From: Acidobacteriota bacterium
GTDB taxonomy: Bacteria; Acidobacteriota; Terriglobia; Bryobacterales; Bryobacteraceae
DNA length: 35,902 nucleotides
Assembly: GCA_018268835.1 (NCBI GenBank)
Contig: JAFDVU010000061.1
Span: forward strand, 1-35,902
Direction: 5' to 3'
Under the pieces are notes generated by a model. The model was given only the letters and a program-made list of their open reading frames with translations. It did no database searches and was not told where the DNA came from. This document shows positions 22,205 through 30,163 of this stretch, in pieces. Both the position numbers and the translations under genes were made by a program. Position 1 is the first letter of the stretch, and every line of letters starts with the position of its first letter.

Positions 22205-23668
22205 ATGAAGCTCTCGATCCTGATGCCGGTCTATAACGAGCGCACCGTAGTGGAGCGTTGCATCTCGGGCGTGCTCACCGCGCCCTTGCCGGAGAATATG
22301 GATCGCGAACTGGTGATCGTGGACGATTGCTCCACCGACGGCACCTACGCCATCCTGGAGCGCCTGGCCGCCGCCTTCCCGCAGATCCGCCTCTTCCGCC
22401 ATCCGAAGAATCGCGGCAAGGGCGCCGCCGTGCGCAGCGCCATCGAAAAGGCCACCGGCGATTTCTCCCTCATCCAGGACGCCGACCTGGAGTACGACCC
22501 CAGCGAGTACCCGCGTCTGCTGCGTCCCCTGCTCGACGGCCACGCCGACGCCGTCTTCGGCTCCCGCTACCTGGCCGGCGAGCAATCCCGCGTTCTGCCC
22601 TTCTGGCACTCCATGATCAACAAGGGCCTCACCCTGGTCTCCAACATGTTCTGCAACCTGAACCTCACCGACATGGAGACCTGCTACAAGGTGTGGCGCT
22701 CGGACCTGCTCAAGAGCATCCCGATCCGCTCCGACCGTTTCGGTTTCGAGCCCGAGATCACCATGAAGAGCGCCAAGCGCAAGCTGCGCATCTACGAGGT
22801 CCCGATCAGCTATCACGGCCGCACCTATGAGGAAGGCAAGAAGATCGGCTGGAAGGACGGCATCAAGGCGCTGCTGGTGATCCTGCACTACTGGCTGATC
22901 GACGACCTCTACTCGGCTCCCTACGGCCGCGGCCTTCTCAACAACCTCACCGGAACCCCGCAGTACCTGAGCTGGCTGGCGCGCAAAGTGCGTCCCCACA
23001 TGGGCGATACGGTGCTGGAGTTGTACGCCGGGATCGGCAACATCACCGGACGCCTGATGGGGCGGCGCGTGCTCTATATCGCCGCCGACCGCGACCCCCT
23101 GCACGTGCACGCGCTCAAGAATCGCTTCCTGCGTACCCCCAACGTGGCCGTGCAGCGCATCGATCCCGAGCAGCCGGAAGGCTGGGAAGGGCTGAAGAAT
23201 ACCGTCGATACCGTGCTCTGCATCGACCTGCTCGAAGACGTCGCCGATCCCGGCGCGGTGCTCGCGCGCCTGGCCGATACCCTCAAGCCCGGCGGGCGCA
23301 TCGTGGTCCTGGTGCCGAACCTCCCCGGCCTCTCCGGCGCGCTGGATCGGGGACTGGGACACCAGCGCCGCTTCACCCGGGAATCTCTGACAGCTCTGCT
23401 CGCGGCCCAAGGCTTCATCCTGGACCGGCTCGAAAGTTTCAACAAGGGAGCCGTCCTCCCCTGGTGGGCCTACAGCCGCATCTTCGGCGCCGGCCGCATC
23501 AGCAAACTGGTGCTCAAGCTGTTCGATAAGTCCGTGTGGCTGTTGCGCCGCCTGGACGTGATCTTCCCATGGCCCGGCCTCACCCTGATGGCCGTGGCCC
23601 GCAAGGCCGCACCCGCGGAAGGTCCGGCCGCGGGACAGCGCGCCGAAACCGCTCGCAATGCCGGCTGA
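22205..23668 (+). CDS. Glycosyltransferase family 2 / SAM-dependent methyltransferase fusion
   Basis: A 487-residue two-domain enzyme. The N-terminal GT2 domain (about 1-240) is close to dolichyl/polyprenyl-phosphate mannose synthases: KLSILMPVYNERTVVERCI, VIVDDCSTDGTY, NRGKGAAVRSAIEKATGDF and the metal-binding QDADLEYDP. The C-terminal class I methyltransferase (about 265-470) has the SAM-binding VLELYAGIGNITGRL, then IAADRDP, LCIDLLEDVADP and LKPGGRIVVLVPN. The likely action is transfer of a sugar to a lipid or glycan plus a methylation step in the same pathway. It starts the operon with the heptose kinase, overlapping it by 11 bases. A longer start at 22181 would include the promoter-like TACAAT and is less likely. 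Confidence 0.9.
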   Translation: MKLSILMPVYNERTVVERCISGVLTAPLPENMDRELVIVDDCSTDGTYAILERLAAAFPQIRLFRHPKNRGKGAAVRSAIEKATGDFSLIQDADLEYDPSEYPRLLRPLLDGHADAVFGSRYLAGEQSRVLPFWHSMINKGLTLVSNMFCNLNLTDMETCYKVWRSDLLKSIPIRSDRFGFEPEITMKSAKRKLRIYEVPISYHGRTYEEGKKIGWKDGIKALLVILHYWLIDDLYSAPYGRGLLNNLTGTPQYLSWLARKVRPHMGDTVLELYAGIGNITGRLMGRRVLYIAADRDPLHVHALKNRFLRTPNVAVQRIDPEQPEGWEGLKNTVDTVLCIDLLEDVADPGAVLARLADTLKPGGRIVVLVPNLPGLSGALDRGLGHQRRFTRESLTALLAAQGFILDRLESFNKGAVLPWWAYSRIFGAGRISKLVLKLFDKSVWLLRRLDVIFPWPGLTLMAVARKAAPAEGPAAGQRAETARNAG

Positions 23669-24644
23669 CACCATCGCGCGGTTCGCGGCGCAGCGCGTGC
23701 TGGTGATCGGCGACCTGATGCTCGACGAGTTCCTCTGGGGCAAGGTCTCCCGCATCTCTCCCGAAGCGCCGGTGCCTGTCGTCGAAGTCAGCGGCGAATC
23801 CTACTACCCCGGCGGCGCCGCCAACGTGGCCCGCAACCTGCGCGAATTCACCGCGCACGTCACCGTCATGGGGATCGCCGGCGCCGACCCGTGGGGCGAT
23901 CGCCTGTGCGCCCTGCTGGCGGAGAACGGCATCGATGCCTCCGGCGTCGAGCGCGAGCCCGGCATCCTCACCACCGTCAAGACCCGCATCATCGCCCGCC
24001 ATCAGCAGGTGGTGCGCGTGGATCGCGAACGTCCGGCGCCGCTCACCGCGCCGCAACTGGCCCGCGCGCGCGCCCGCCTGGAAGCCGCGCTGCCGGCCAT
24101 CGATGGGGTCGTCGTGGCCGATTACGGCAAAGGCTTTCTCAACCAGGAACTGGCCGACGCCATCAGCGATCTTGCGCGCCGGCATGGCAAGGTGCTGGCC
24201 ATCGACCCTCATCCCCACACCTCGCTCGAATGGCGCGGCGCTACCGTGATCAAACCCAACCGCATCGAAGCCTTCAGCGCCGCCGGCCTGCGCCTCACCC
24301 CGCCGCTGGATCCGCCCCTGGCCGATGCGTCCCTGCTCGCCGCCGCCGACAAACTCCGCCGGCAGTGGCAGCCCGGCAGCCTCCTGGTCACACTCGGAGA
24401 ACAGGGCATGCTCCTGTTCCACGGCGATGCCGCGCCGATTCACATCCCCACCCGCGCCCAGGAGGTGTTCGACGTCTCCGGCGCCGGCGATACCGCCATC
24501 GCCGTGCTCACTCTCGGGCTGCTCGCGGGCGCGACCCCGGCCGAAGCCGCCGACCTCGCCAATCGCGCCAGCGGCATCGCCGTGGGCAAGCTCGGCACCG
24601 CCACCGTCACCCGCGCCGAACTCGAAGCGAGTTTCCGCCCGTGA
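23658..24644 (+). CDS. rfaE1: D-glycero-beta-D-manno-heptose-7-phosphate kinase
   Basis: A 328-residue PfkB-family sugar kinase, the stand-alone counterpart of the HldE N-terminal domain. It phosphorylates heptose 7-phosphate at C1 in ADP-heptose synthesis for LPS. Signatures include VLVIGDLMLDEFLWGKVSRISPEAP, YPGGAANVARNL (about 54-65), KTRIIARHQQVVRVD and the anion-hole/catalytic DVSGAGDTAIAVLTL near residue 272. No cytidylyltransferase domain is attached, so an RfaE2/HldC partner must lie elsewhere. The start overlaps the upstream gene by 11 bases and the stop overlaps the phosphatase start (GTGA), so the three genes are tightly coupled. Confidence 0.94.
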   Translation: MPADTIARFAAQRVLVIGDLMLDEFLWGKVSRISPEAPVPVVEVSGESYYPGGAANVARNLREFTAHVTVMGIAGADPWGDRLCALLAENGIDASGVEREPGILTTVKTRIIARHQQVVRVDRERPAPLTAPQLARARARLEAALPAIDGVVVADYGKGFLNQELADAISDLARRHGKVLAIDPHPHTSLEWRGATVIKPNRIEAFSAAGLRLTPPLDPPLADASLLAAADKLRRQWQPGSLLVTLGEQGMLLFHGDAAPIHIPTRAQEVFDVSGAGDTAIAVLTLGLLAGATPAEAADLANRASGIAVGKLGTATVTRAELEASFRP

Positions 24645-25162
24645 TCCGCGCCGTATTCTTCGATCGCGACGGAACCCTCATGGAAGACGCCCACTACCTC
24701 GGCGATCCCGCCGGCGTGCGCATCTACCCCGGCGTCCCCGAGGCCCTGGCCCGCCTGCGCGCCGCCGGCTGGGGCGTCTTCGTGATCAGCAATCAGAGCG
24801 GCATCGGCCGCGGCATCATCACCCTGGAACAGTACCGCGCGGTACAGGCCGAATTCGTCCGCCAGGCCGGCCCTATTGATGGCGCCTATTTCTGCCCCGA
24901 CCCTCCCGGCGTGCCCTCCGCGCGGCGCAAGCCCGAACCGGGCATGGTGCTGGAGGCGGCGGCCGAGCACGCGATCGATCTCGCGCGCTCCTGGTTCGTC
25001 GGCGATAAAGCGCTGGACGTCGAGTGCGGACGCCGCGCCGGTACCCGGACGATCCAGGTGCTCACCGGCTACGGCGCCGCCCAGCCCTGCGCTCCGGACC
25101 TGCTCTGCCGCGACGCCGTGGAAGCGGTTGCCCGGATCCTGGCGCTTGCCGACAAAATGTAG
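24641..25162 (+). CDS. gmhB: D,D-heptose 1,7-bisphosphate phosphatase (HAD family)
   Basis: A 173-residue HAD phosphatase that removes the C7 phosphate from heptose 1,7-bisphosphate, the step after the kinase encoded just upstream. The DxDxT motif is FFDRDGTLMED (Asp8, Asp10). SNQSGIGRG supplies motif II, KPEPGM motif III and FVGDKALDVECGRRAG motif IV. The E. coli enzyme carries a zinc-binding Cys/His loop between the cap and motif III. Here that region is shortened to CPDPPGVPSARRKPEPGM, with only one cysteine, so zinc binding is probably lost. The start is GTG at 24641, overlapping the kinase stop by 4 bases. Confidence 0.9.
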   Translation: MIRAVFFDRDGTLMEDAHYLGDPAGVRIYPGVPEALARLRAAGWGVFVISNQSGIGRGIITLEQYRAVQAEFVRQAGPIDGAYFCPDPPGVPSARRKPEPGMVLEAAAEHAIDLARSWFVGDKALDVECGRRAGTRTIQVLTGYGAAQPCAPDLLCRDAVEAVARILALADKM

Positions 25163-25433
25163 CTGCGGTCGCGGATCCCGTTATTGGGGCTTCGCTTGAA
25201 TCTACGGTAGGCTCGCGGGCGATCAACGGGCAAACGAGTCACGGACACTCTCACGACCTGGCCCGTTACGCTCATGTCGATTGCCGGGGATTCGAATGGC
25301 GGGCACGTTCCTTCCGCATCGACGCCTGCAAGGTCCCAGTGAGGCTCACGGCAGTCATCGGACGGCAATGTTTGCGCTGTCGCAACGTCGTGCCCCGGAT
25401 GCTGCGGTGCTTGGTGCTAAGCTGACGGCGATC
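25163..25433. other. Non-coding region after the heptose operon
   Basis: About 270 bases with no convincing gene on either strand. I see no terminator-like hairpin with a T-run after gmhB and no RNA gene signature. It leads into the open frame described for the next entry. Confidence 0.4.
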
Positions 25434-25662
25434 ATGGTGTCAGGCAGGAGGCAACGCCGGTTCCTCGACGGTTACCGGGATTGCCGCACTGATCGCGTCG
25501 GTCACCGGACTCTACCAGGTCATCAGTTCATCGGGACGCGAGAATGTCCCGAATGGGGGCAGCGCCGTCTCACCCCCGCCCACTCCCACGCCCGTTCCGG
25601 CGCGCGGCGTAAACAGCGACAATTGGGCCGGCAGTTGGACGTGCCGCTCATCCGAACACGCG

Positions 25663-25965
25663 ATGGCCCTGACGATCACCGGACATGGACAGTCCAGTTC
25701 GCTCCGTGGCGACTACGCCAAGGCCTGGGCGAACCAGCCGGCGCGGGAGGAGTACACCATCCGGGATGTGCAGGCCGGGCAGGCGTCCGGCGATTACCTT
25801 TACTTCGACGCCAACCCAACCGTGGGCTACGATGGGAGGCCCGGGGTCTGGAAGGGTGAGTGGGTGTTGACCTTCAACGACCAGGGGTTCCATCTGGTGC
25901 GGCTGGATCACACCTCCGGCTGGCGCGGCGAATACGAATGCTCGCGCAACGCCGGTGCGTTATAG
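25663..25965 (+). CDS. Small membrane-anchored or secreted protein with disturbed 5' end
   Basis: From the first canonical start in this frame the product has 100 residues (MALTITGHGQSSSLRGDY...). The same frame is open back to 25426 and reads like real protein. It has a hydrophobic helix (TVTGIAALIASVTGLYQVIS), a Pro/Thr linker (SPPPTPTPVPARG) and a domain beginning NSDNWAGSWTC and ending YECSRNAGAL, with a cysteine near each end. The true gene therefore probably starts near 25434, where an ATG lies one frame off. Removing one base, e.g. T25440, would join them. This is either a frameshifted gene, a sequence error or an unusual start. I do not recognise the domain. GC content is lower than in the heptose genes. 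Confidence 0.55.
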   Translation: MALTITGHGQSSSLRGDYAKAWANQPAREEYTIRDVQAGQASGDYLYFDANPTVGYDGRPGVWKGEWVLTFNDQGFHLVRLDHTSGWRGEYECSRNAGAL

Positions 25966-25970
25966 CTGGC

Positions 25971-26579
25971 TCAGTTCCCCGTGCCAAACCACACCTCCAG
26001 GTGGCGCGGCGCGGTTGAAGTGGCGGGCAGGGAGATGTACTGGTCGTGCGCCTCCACCCCGATGCCTTTGAGGACCGTGAGCACCTCCTGAACCTGCCGG
26101 CTGTTGGCTTCGGACCGTTCGAAGAAGCGCACCTGGTTACCCTTGGGCGCGCGGGCGCCGACGTACTCGATGCCGGGGACGTCGTACCCGGCGGCCTTCA
26201 GCGCGTCGGTGGCCTTCCCGGCCAGCGGGCGCTGGTCCTCATTGGCGATTTGAATGTAGACGCGCGGCCGGATGCTGGCGGCCGATTTCCGAATGGCCGT
26301 CTCGACCTGGTTTCGCGGCAGCAGTTGGATCGCCGCGTTCAGGTCGTGCAGCCGCGTTTCCAGTTCGTTGGCCCGCGACTGCTTGGCGGTGATGTCGTCT
26401 TCGAGTTGCTTCACGGTGGCGCGGCGGGCGGCCAGGGTCGTGTCCAGCGCGTTGATCTGCCACGCGCCGTATCCCAGGGCACCCAGTACGACGGCGGCGG
26501 AGAGCACGGTGAGGATGGTGGCCTGTCGCGCGGCCCGGCGCATATCGGGCAGGTCGGGATGGACCGGAGGCATCGCCAT
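25971..26579 (-). CDS. Membrane-anchored coiled-coil protein with LytR_C-like domain
   Basis: A 202-residue protein of unknown function. One membrane helix lies at about 22-42 (ILTVLSAAVVLGALGYGAWQ). A coiled-coil stretch follows at about 45-85 (ARRATVKQLEDDITAKQSRA). The C-terminal domain (about 105-195) resembles the LytR C-terminal/SPOR-like fold, with RPRVYIQIANEDQRPLAGKA, GYDVPGIEYVG and VRFFERSEANSRQVQEVLTV. Such domains sit in the periplasm and often touch the cell wall. The start ATG (26577-26579) lies one base after the stop of the upstream small membrane protein, so the two are a coupled pair. The role in envelope maintenance is inference. Confidence 0.75.
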   Translation of the reverse strand: MAMPPVHPDLPDMRRAARQATILTVLSAAVVLGALGYGAWQINALDTTLAARRATVKQLEDDITAKQSRANELETRLHDLNAAIQLLPRNQVETAIRKSAASIRPRVYIQIANEDQRPLAGKATDALKAAGYDVPGIEYVGARAPKGNQVRFFERSEANSRQVQEVLTVLKGIGVEAHDQYISLPATSTAPRHLEVWFGTGN

Positions 26580-26580
26580 G

Positions 26581-26886
26581 TCACTGCTTTCCAAAAACAC
26601 GGTTGAGCACATCGGTCCACATGCTGAGCAGGCGGCTGGAGGTGAACCCGATCAGGCCGCCGGAGCCGCAAATCAGGGTGAGGGCAGCTTTATCGGCGCC
26701 CCCTTTGAGGATGACCCAGATCGCGGCGCCGATCAGGATCACGAAGGTGATTGCGTTGAGTACCAAGTGGACCGTACGTTCCAGCCTGAACATGACGAAG
26801 ATCTGCCGGGCGAGGTCCAGGCGCTTCTGTAAGGCGTCGGGATTTTCGGGCGGGGGAGCCGCCTGGCCGGGAGAATCCGCGCTCAT
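26581..26886 (-). CDS. Small two-helix membrane protein
   Basis: A 101-residue inner-membrane protein I cannot assign to a family. A short hydrophilic, Pro-rich N-terminus and a charged segment (DALQKRLDLARQIFVMFRLE) lead into two hydrophobic helices (about 43-62 and 70-86, the latter with ALTLICGSGGLIGFTSSRLL). The end is amphipathic. The ATG at 26884-26886 has GAGG 8 bases upstream and is preferred over a GTG five codons earlier. A TATCAT hexamer about 40 bases upstream may be its -10. It is translationally linked to the LytR_C-like gene and probably acts with it. Confidence 0.72.
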   Translation of the reverse strand: MSADSPGQAAPPPENPDALQKRLDLARQIFVMFRLERTVHLVLNAITFVILIGAAIWVILKGGADKAALTLICGSGGLIGFTSSRLLSMWTDVLNRVFGKQ

Positions 26887-26964
26887 CGTCAAGCCTCGCA
26901 CCGACTGCGAATTAAGGCATGATACACCACCGCGCGGCGACGGGGAAGGCCGGGGAAACCCCGG

Positions 26965-27885
26965 TCACTGGGCGTCGAATGCGTAGCGGAAGGCGTTCCC
27001 GGCGATGCCGCGCAGCTCGCTTTCGCTGAAGCCGAAGGCACTGACCGCCAGGCGATACTCGCCGGTGAGCGAGCAGCGGAACATGGCGGGATCGTCGGAA
27101 TTGAGCACGATGGGCACGCCGGCGTCGTAGAGGCGGCGCAGCGGATGCTCCTCGATGCGCTTGACCACGCCCGTAACCAGGTTGCTGGTGGGGCAGACCT
27201 CCAACGGGATATCGCGCTCGCGCAGGTGGCGCATCAGGGATTCGTCGCGCGCGGCGGCGATGCCGTGTCCGATGCGTTCGGCGCCGAGCGCGAGCGCGGC
27301 CCGGATCGAATCCGGTCCCATGCTTTCGCCGGCGTGGGCGGTGAGGTGCAGGCCGGCTTCGCGCGCGAAGCGGAAGGCGTCGGCGAACCACTCCGCGGGG
27401 CCTCGCTCCTCGCTGCCGCCGATGCCGAATGCGACCACGCCGCGGCCGACGCGTTCCGCGGCCAGCTCGGCGACGCGCATCACGTGCTCCGCGCCGAACT
27501 GCCGCACCGCGTCCAGGATCCAGCGCACGCGCACGGGTGAATCCGCCGCGGCCTCGCAGATGGCATCGAAGATGGGGCCGAACTCCTGCCCCTTCCAGAG
27601 CACCACGCCGGCGGCCACGATAATCTCCGCGTACCGCACGTTCTGCGCGTGCAGCCGTTCCAGCAGGCGGCGGGTAATCAGCGCGTAATCTTCGGGTCCG
27701 CGGAGGCGCTTGCCGATTACGCCGAAGGCACGCAGGAAGGCGTCGAAGTTTTCGTACTCGTAGAGGCGGCGGAACTCCTCGAGCGGGGTAGCGGGGTCGA
27801 GCTCGTGCAGCGTTTCGGGCTCGATGGAGCCTTCCAGGTGCAGGTGCAACTCGGCTTTCGGCAATTCGAGGAGGAAATCGGCCAT
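26965..27885 (-). CDS. Adenosine deaminase family amidohydrolase
   Basis: A 306-residue zinc-dependent TIM-barrel deaminase. The metal-binding and catalytic motifs of the family are present: HLHLEGS with His14 and His16, HAGES (zinc His plus catalytic Glu), GHGIAA and LNSDDPAMF with the catalytic Asp pair. The substrate could be adenosine, adenine or 6-amino-6-deoxyfutalosine (in menaquinone synthesis by the futalosine route). The sequence alone does not decide, and no mqn genes are in the window. The start is taken as MADFLLELPKAELHLHLEG at 27885; 14 further upstream codons would overlap glgB. It is divergent from glgB across only 16 bases. Confidence 0.88.
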   Translation of the reverse strand: MADFLLELPKAELHLHLEGSIEPETLHELDPATPLEEFRRLYEYENFDAFLRAFGVIGKRLRGPEDYALITRRLLERLHAQNVRYAEIIVAAGVVLWKGQEFGPIFDAICEAAADSPVRVRWILDAVRQFGAEHVMRVAELAAERVGRGVVAFGIGGSEERGPAEWFADAFRFAREAGLHLTAHAGESMGPDSIRAALALGAERIGHGIAAARDESLMRHLRERDIPLEVCPTSNLVTGVVKRIEEHPLRRLYDAGVPIVLNSDDPAMFRCSLTGEYRLAVSAFGFSESELRGIAGNAFRYAFDAQ

Positions 27886-27890
27886 ACTGC

Positions 27891-27896
27891 TATAAG
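27891..27896 (+). promoter_or_regulatory. glgB: Candidate -10 element of glgB
   Basis: TATAAG ends 5 bases before the glgB ATG, a spacing that would make the mRNA leaderless. The gap to the divergent deaminase gene is only 16 bases, and on the - strand the same bases read CTTATAG, so both genes might use overlapping promoter elements. No -35 box is recognised. Confidence 0.4.
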
Positions 27897-27901
27897 GTCT
27901 C

Positions 27902-30076
27902 ATGACAGCAGAAGAAATCGAAGCCATAGTGAACGGCTACCATGGCGATGCATTCCGGGTGCTCGGTCCGCACTCGGTTCGTAGGAAGAACCGGCAGCCG
28001 CGCTGGGAAGTACGCGCGTTCCTGCCGCATGCCGATTCGGCGAGCGTGCTCCGCGGGGGCGTCGAGACGGCGATGGAGAAGCGCCACGCGCACGGCTTCT
28101 ACGCTGCAGAGTTCGAAGGCGCGCCCACGCCGTACACCATCCGCGCGCGGCTCTTCGACGGGCGCGAAATCGAGTTCGAAGATCCGTATCGCTTCGGGCC
28201 GGTGATCAGCGACGCCGACCTCTACCTGCACGGCGAGGGCACGCTCTACGAAGGGTGGAACACGCTGGGCGCGCACATTGTCAACGTCAAGGGCGTGGAC
28301 GGCGTGCGTTTCGCGGTGTGGGCTCCCAATGCCGAAAGCGTAACCCTGGCCGGGGAGTTCAACGATTGGGACGTGCGGCGCAATCCCATGCGGCGCCGCA
28401 ACGGCGGCGTCTGGGAGCTGTTCGTCCCCGGACTCGGCGAGGGCACGGCCTACAAGTATCATGTGCGTTCGCGCTTCGCCGGATACCAGGAGCTGAAGGC
28501 GGACCCGTACGCGTTCTACTGCGAGACGCCGCCCAAATCCGCGTCGGTGGTCTGGGACACGGGGAAGTACCAGTGGAACGACGGCGCGTGGATGGAGCAG
28601 CGGGCGAAGACCGAACTGCTCAAATCGCCGATGGCGGTGTACGAAGTGCATCTGGAGAGCTGGATGCGCGGTCCCATGGGCCAGTTCCTCACCTACCGCG
28701 AGATGGCGGTGAAGCTGGTGGAGTATGTACGGCAGATGGGCTACACCCATATCGAGCTGCTGCCGGTGATGGAGCACCCCTACTCGGGAAGCTGGGGCTA
28801 CCAGGTGATCGGCTACTTCGCGCCCACCTCGCGCTTCGGCACGCCGGACGATTTCAAGTACTTCATCGATTGCTGCCACCAGGCGGGGATCGGGGTGATC
28901 GTGGACTGGGTGCCGGCGCACTTTCCGAAGGACGCGCACGGGCTGGTCTTCTTCGACGGCACCGCGCTCTACGAGCACGCCGATCCACGCAAGGGCGAGC
29001 ACCGCGACTGGGGCACGCTGATCTTCAACTACGGGCGCAACGAGGTGAAGTCGTTCCTCATTTCCAACGCGCTCTTCTGGCTGAAGCAGTATCACATCGA
29101 CGGGCTGCGCGTGGACGCGGTGGCTTCCATGCTCTACCTGGACTATTCGCGGCAGGCGGGCGAATGGATCCCGAACCAGTACGGCGGCAACGAAAACCTG
29201 GAGGCGATCGAGTTCCTGCGCAAGTTCAACGAAAAGGCGCACGAAGTGCCGGGCGCGTTCACGGTGGCCGAGGAATCCACCGCGTTTCCGGGCGTTTCCA
29301 AGCCGGTGTACCTCAACGGACTCGGCTTCACCATGAAGTGGAACATGGGCTGGATGCACGACATGCTGGACTATTTCAGCCAGGATCCGGTCTACCGCAA
29401 GTACCACCACAACGCCATCACGTTCAGCCTGCTCTACGCCTTCACGGAGAACTTCGTGCTGCCCATCTCCCACGACGAAGTCGTGCACGGTAAGCGCAGC
29501 CTGCTGAACAAAATGCCGGGCGACGAGTGGCGGCAGTTCGCCAACGCGCGCGCCTTCCTGGCCTACATGTGGGCGCATCCGGGCAAGAAACTGCTCTTCA
29601 TGGGACAGGAGATCGGCCAGCGCGAGGAGTGGAATCACGCCGTGGGCGTGCGCTGGGAACTGCTCGAGTTCGACCTGCACCGCCAGCTGCAACTGCTGAT
29701 GCGCGACCTGAACCGCCTCTACCGCGCCAACCCCGCGATGCACCAGGTGGACTTCCACTACACGGGCTTCGAATGGGTGGATTTCCACGACGGAGAGAAC
29801 TCCATCATCGCTTTCCTGCGGCGCGCCGAGGATCCGAAGGACTTCATCCTCTTCTGCTGCAATTTCACTCCGGTGCCGCGCGGCGGCTACGAATTCGGCG
29901 TGCCCGAGGAAGGCTTTTACCAGGAGATTCTGAACACGGATTCGGAGCTGTTCGGCGGCTCCAACCTGGGCAACGGAGGGCTGGTCAGTTCGCGTCCGCT
30001 GCCGAAACACAACCGGCCGCATTCGATTGCGGTCACGCTGCCGCCGCTGGCGGTGGTGGCTTTCAAGAAGCTCTGA
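27902..30076 (+). CDS. glgB: 1,4-alpha-glucan branching enzyme (GH13)
   Basis: A 724-residue enzyme that cuts alpha-1,4-glucan and rejoins the piece by an alpha-1,6 bond, making branched glycogen. It has the full bacterial layout: an N1 domain, a CBM48 domain (about 120-210, VRFAVWAPNAESVTLAGEF), the GH13 barrel and a C-terminal beta domain. Catalytic residues are Asp405 in DGLRVDAVASMLY, the Glu of VAEEST (457/458) and Asp525 in ISHDEVVHGK. The signature YEVHLESW and HPYSGSWGYQ loops are present. The partner glycogen synthase is at 9129-10553, and no glgC or glgX is in the window. The ATG at 27902 lacks a Shine-Dalgarno sequence. Confidence 0.97.
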   Translation: MTAEEIEAIVNGYHGDAFRVLGPHSVRRKNRQPRWEVRAFLPHADSASVLRGGVETAMEKRHAHGFYAAEFEGAPTPYTIRARLFDGREIEFEDPYRFGPVISDADLYLHGEGTLYEGWNTLGAHIVNVKGVDGVRFAVWAPNAESVTLAGEFNDWDVRRNPMRRRNGGVWELFVPGLGEGTAYKYHVRSRFAGYQELKADPYAFYCETPPKSASVVWDTGKYQWNDGAWMEQRAKTELLKSPMAVYEVHLESWMRGPMGQFLTYREMAVKLVEYVRQMGYTHIELLPVMEHPYSGSWGYQVIGYFAPTSRFGTPDDFKYFIDCCHQAGIGVIVDWVPAHFPKDAHGLVFFDGTALYEHADPRKGEHRDWGTLIFNYGRNEVKSFLISNALFWLKQYHIDGLRVDAVASMLYLDYSRQAGEWIPNQYGGNENLEAIEFLRKFNEKAHEVPGAFTVAEESTAFPGVSKPVYLNGLGFTMKWNMGWMHDMLDYFSQDPVYRKYHHNAITFSLLYAFTENFVLPISHDEVVHGKRSLLNKMPGDEWRQFANARAFLAYMWAHPGKKLLFMGQEIGQREEWNHAVGVRWELLEFDLHRQLQLLMRDLNRLYRANPAMHQVDFHYTGFEWVDFHDGENSIIAFLRRAEDPKDFILFCCNFTPVPRGGYEFGVPEEGFYQEILNTDSELFGGSNLGNGGLVSSRPLPKHNRPHSIAVTLPPLAVVAFKKL

Positions 30077-30132
30077 GCGCTAACCGCGCGGCCGCGCGCC
30101 TCCGGCGCAGGAGCGGAGCGTTCATTGATTTG

Positions 30133-30154
30133 AGGGAACGCAGCGAGGTTCCCT
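30133..30154 (+). promoter_or_regulatory. Inverted repeat next to the ribosome-binding site of the oxidoreductase gene
   Basis: AGGGAAC (30133-30139) and GTTCCCT (30148-30154) form a perfect 7-bp stem with an 8-base loop. It ends immediately before the Shine-Dalgarno sequence GGAGAG (30155-30160). It has no T-run, so it is not a typical terminator. It could affect translation start, or be a protein-binding site. Confidence 0.4.
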
Positions 30155-30163
30155 GGAGAGAAA

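Noticed and set aside
22190..23755. Long - strand frame opposite the glycosyltransferase fusion
   Set aside because: Shadow of a clearly coding gene; no motifs.
25285..25300. GGATTCGAA resembling a tRNA T-arm in the gap after gmhB
   Set aside because: No matching cloverleaf in the surrounding sequence.
27890..30022. Long frame antisense to glgB
   Set aside because: Arg/His/Val-rich composition typical of shadow frames; glgB is complete with all catalytic residues.
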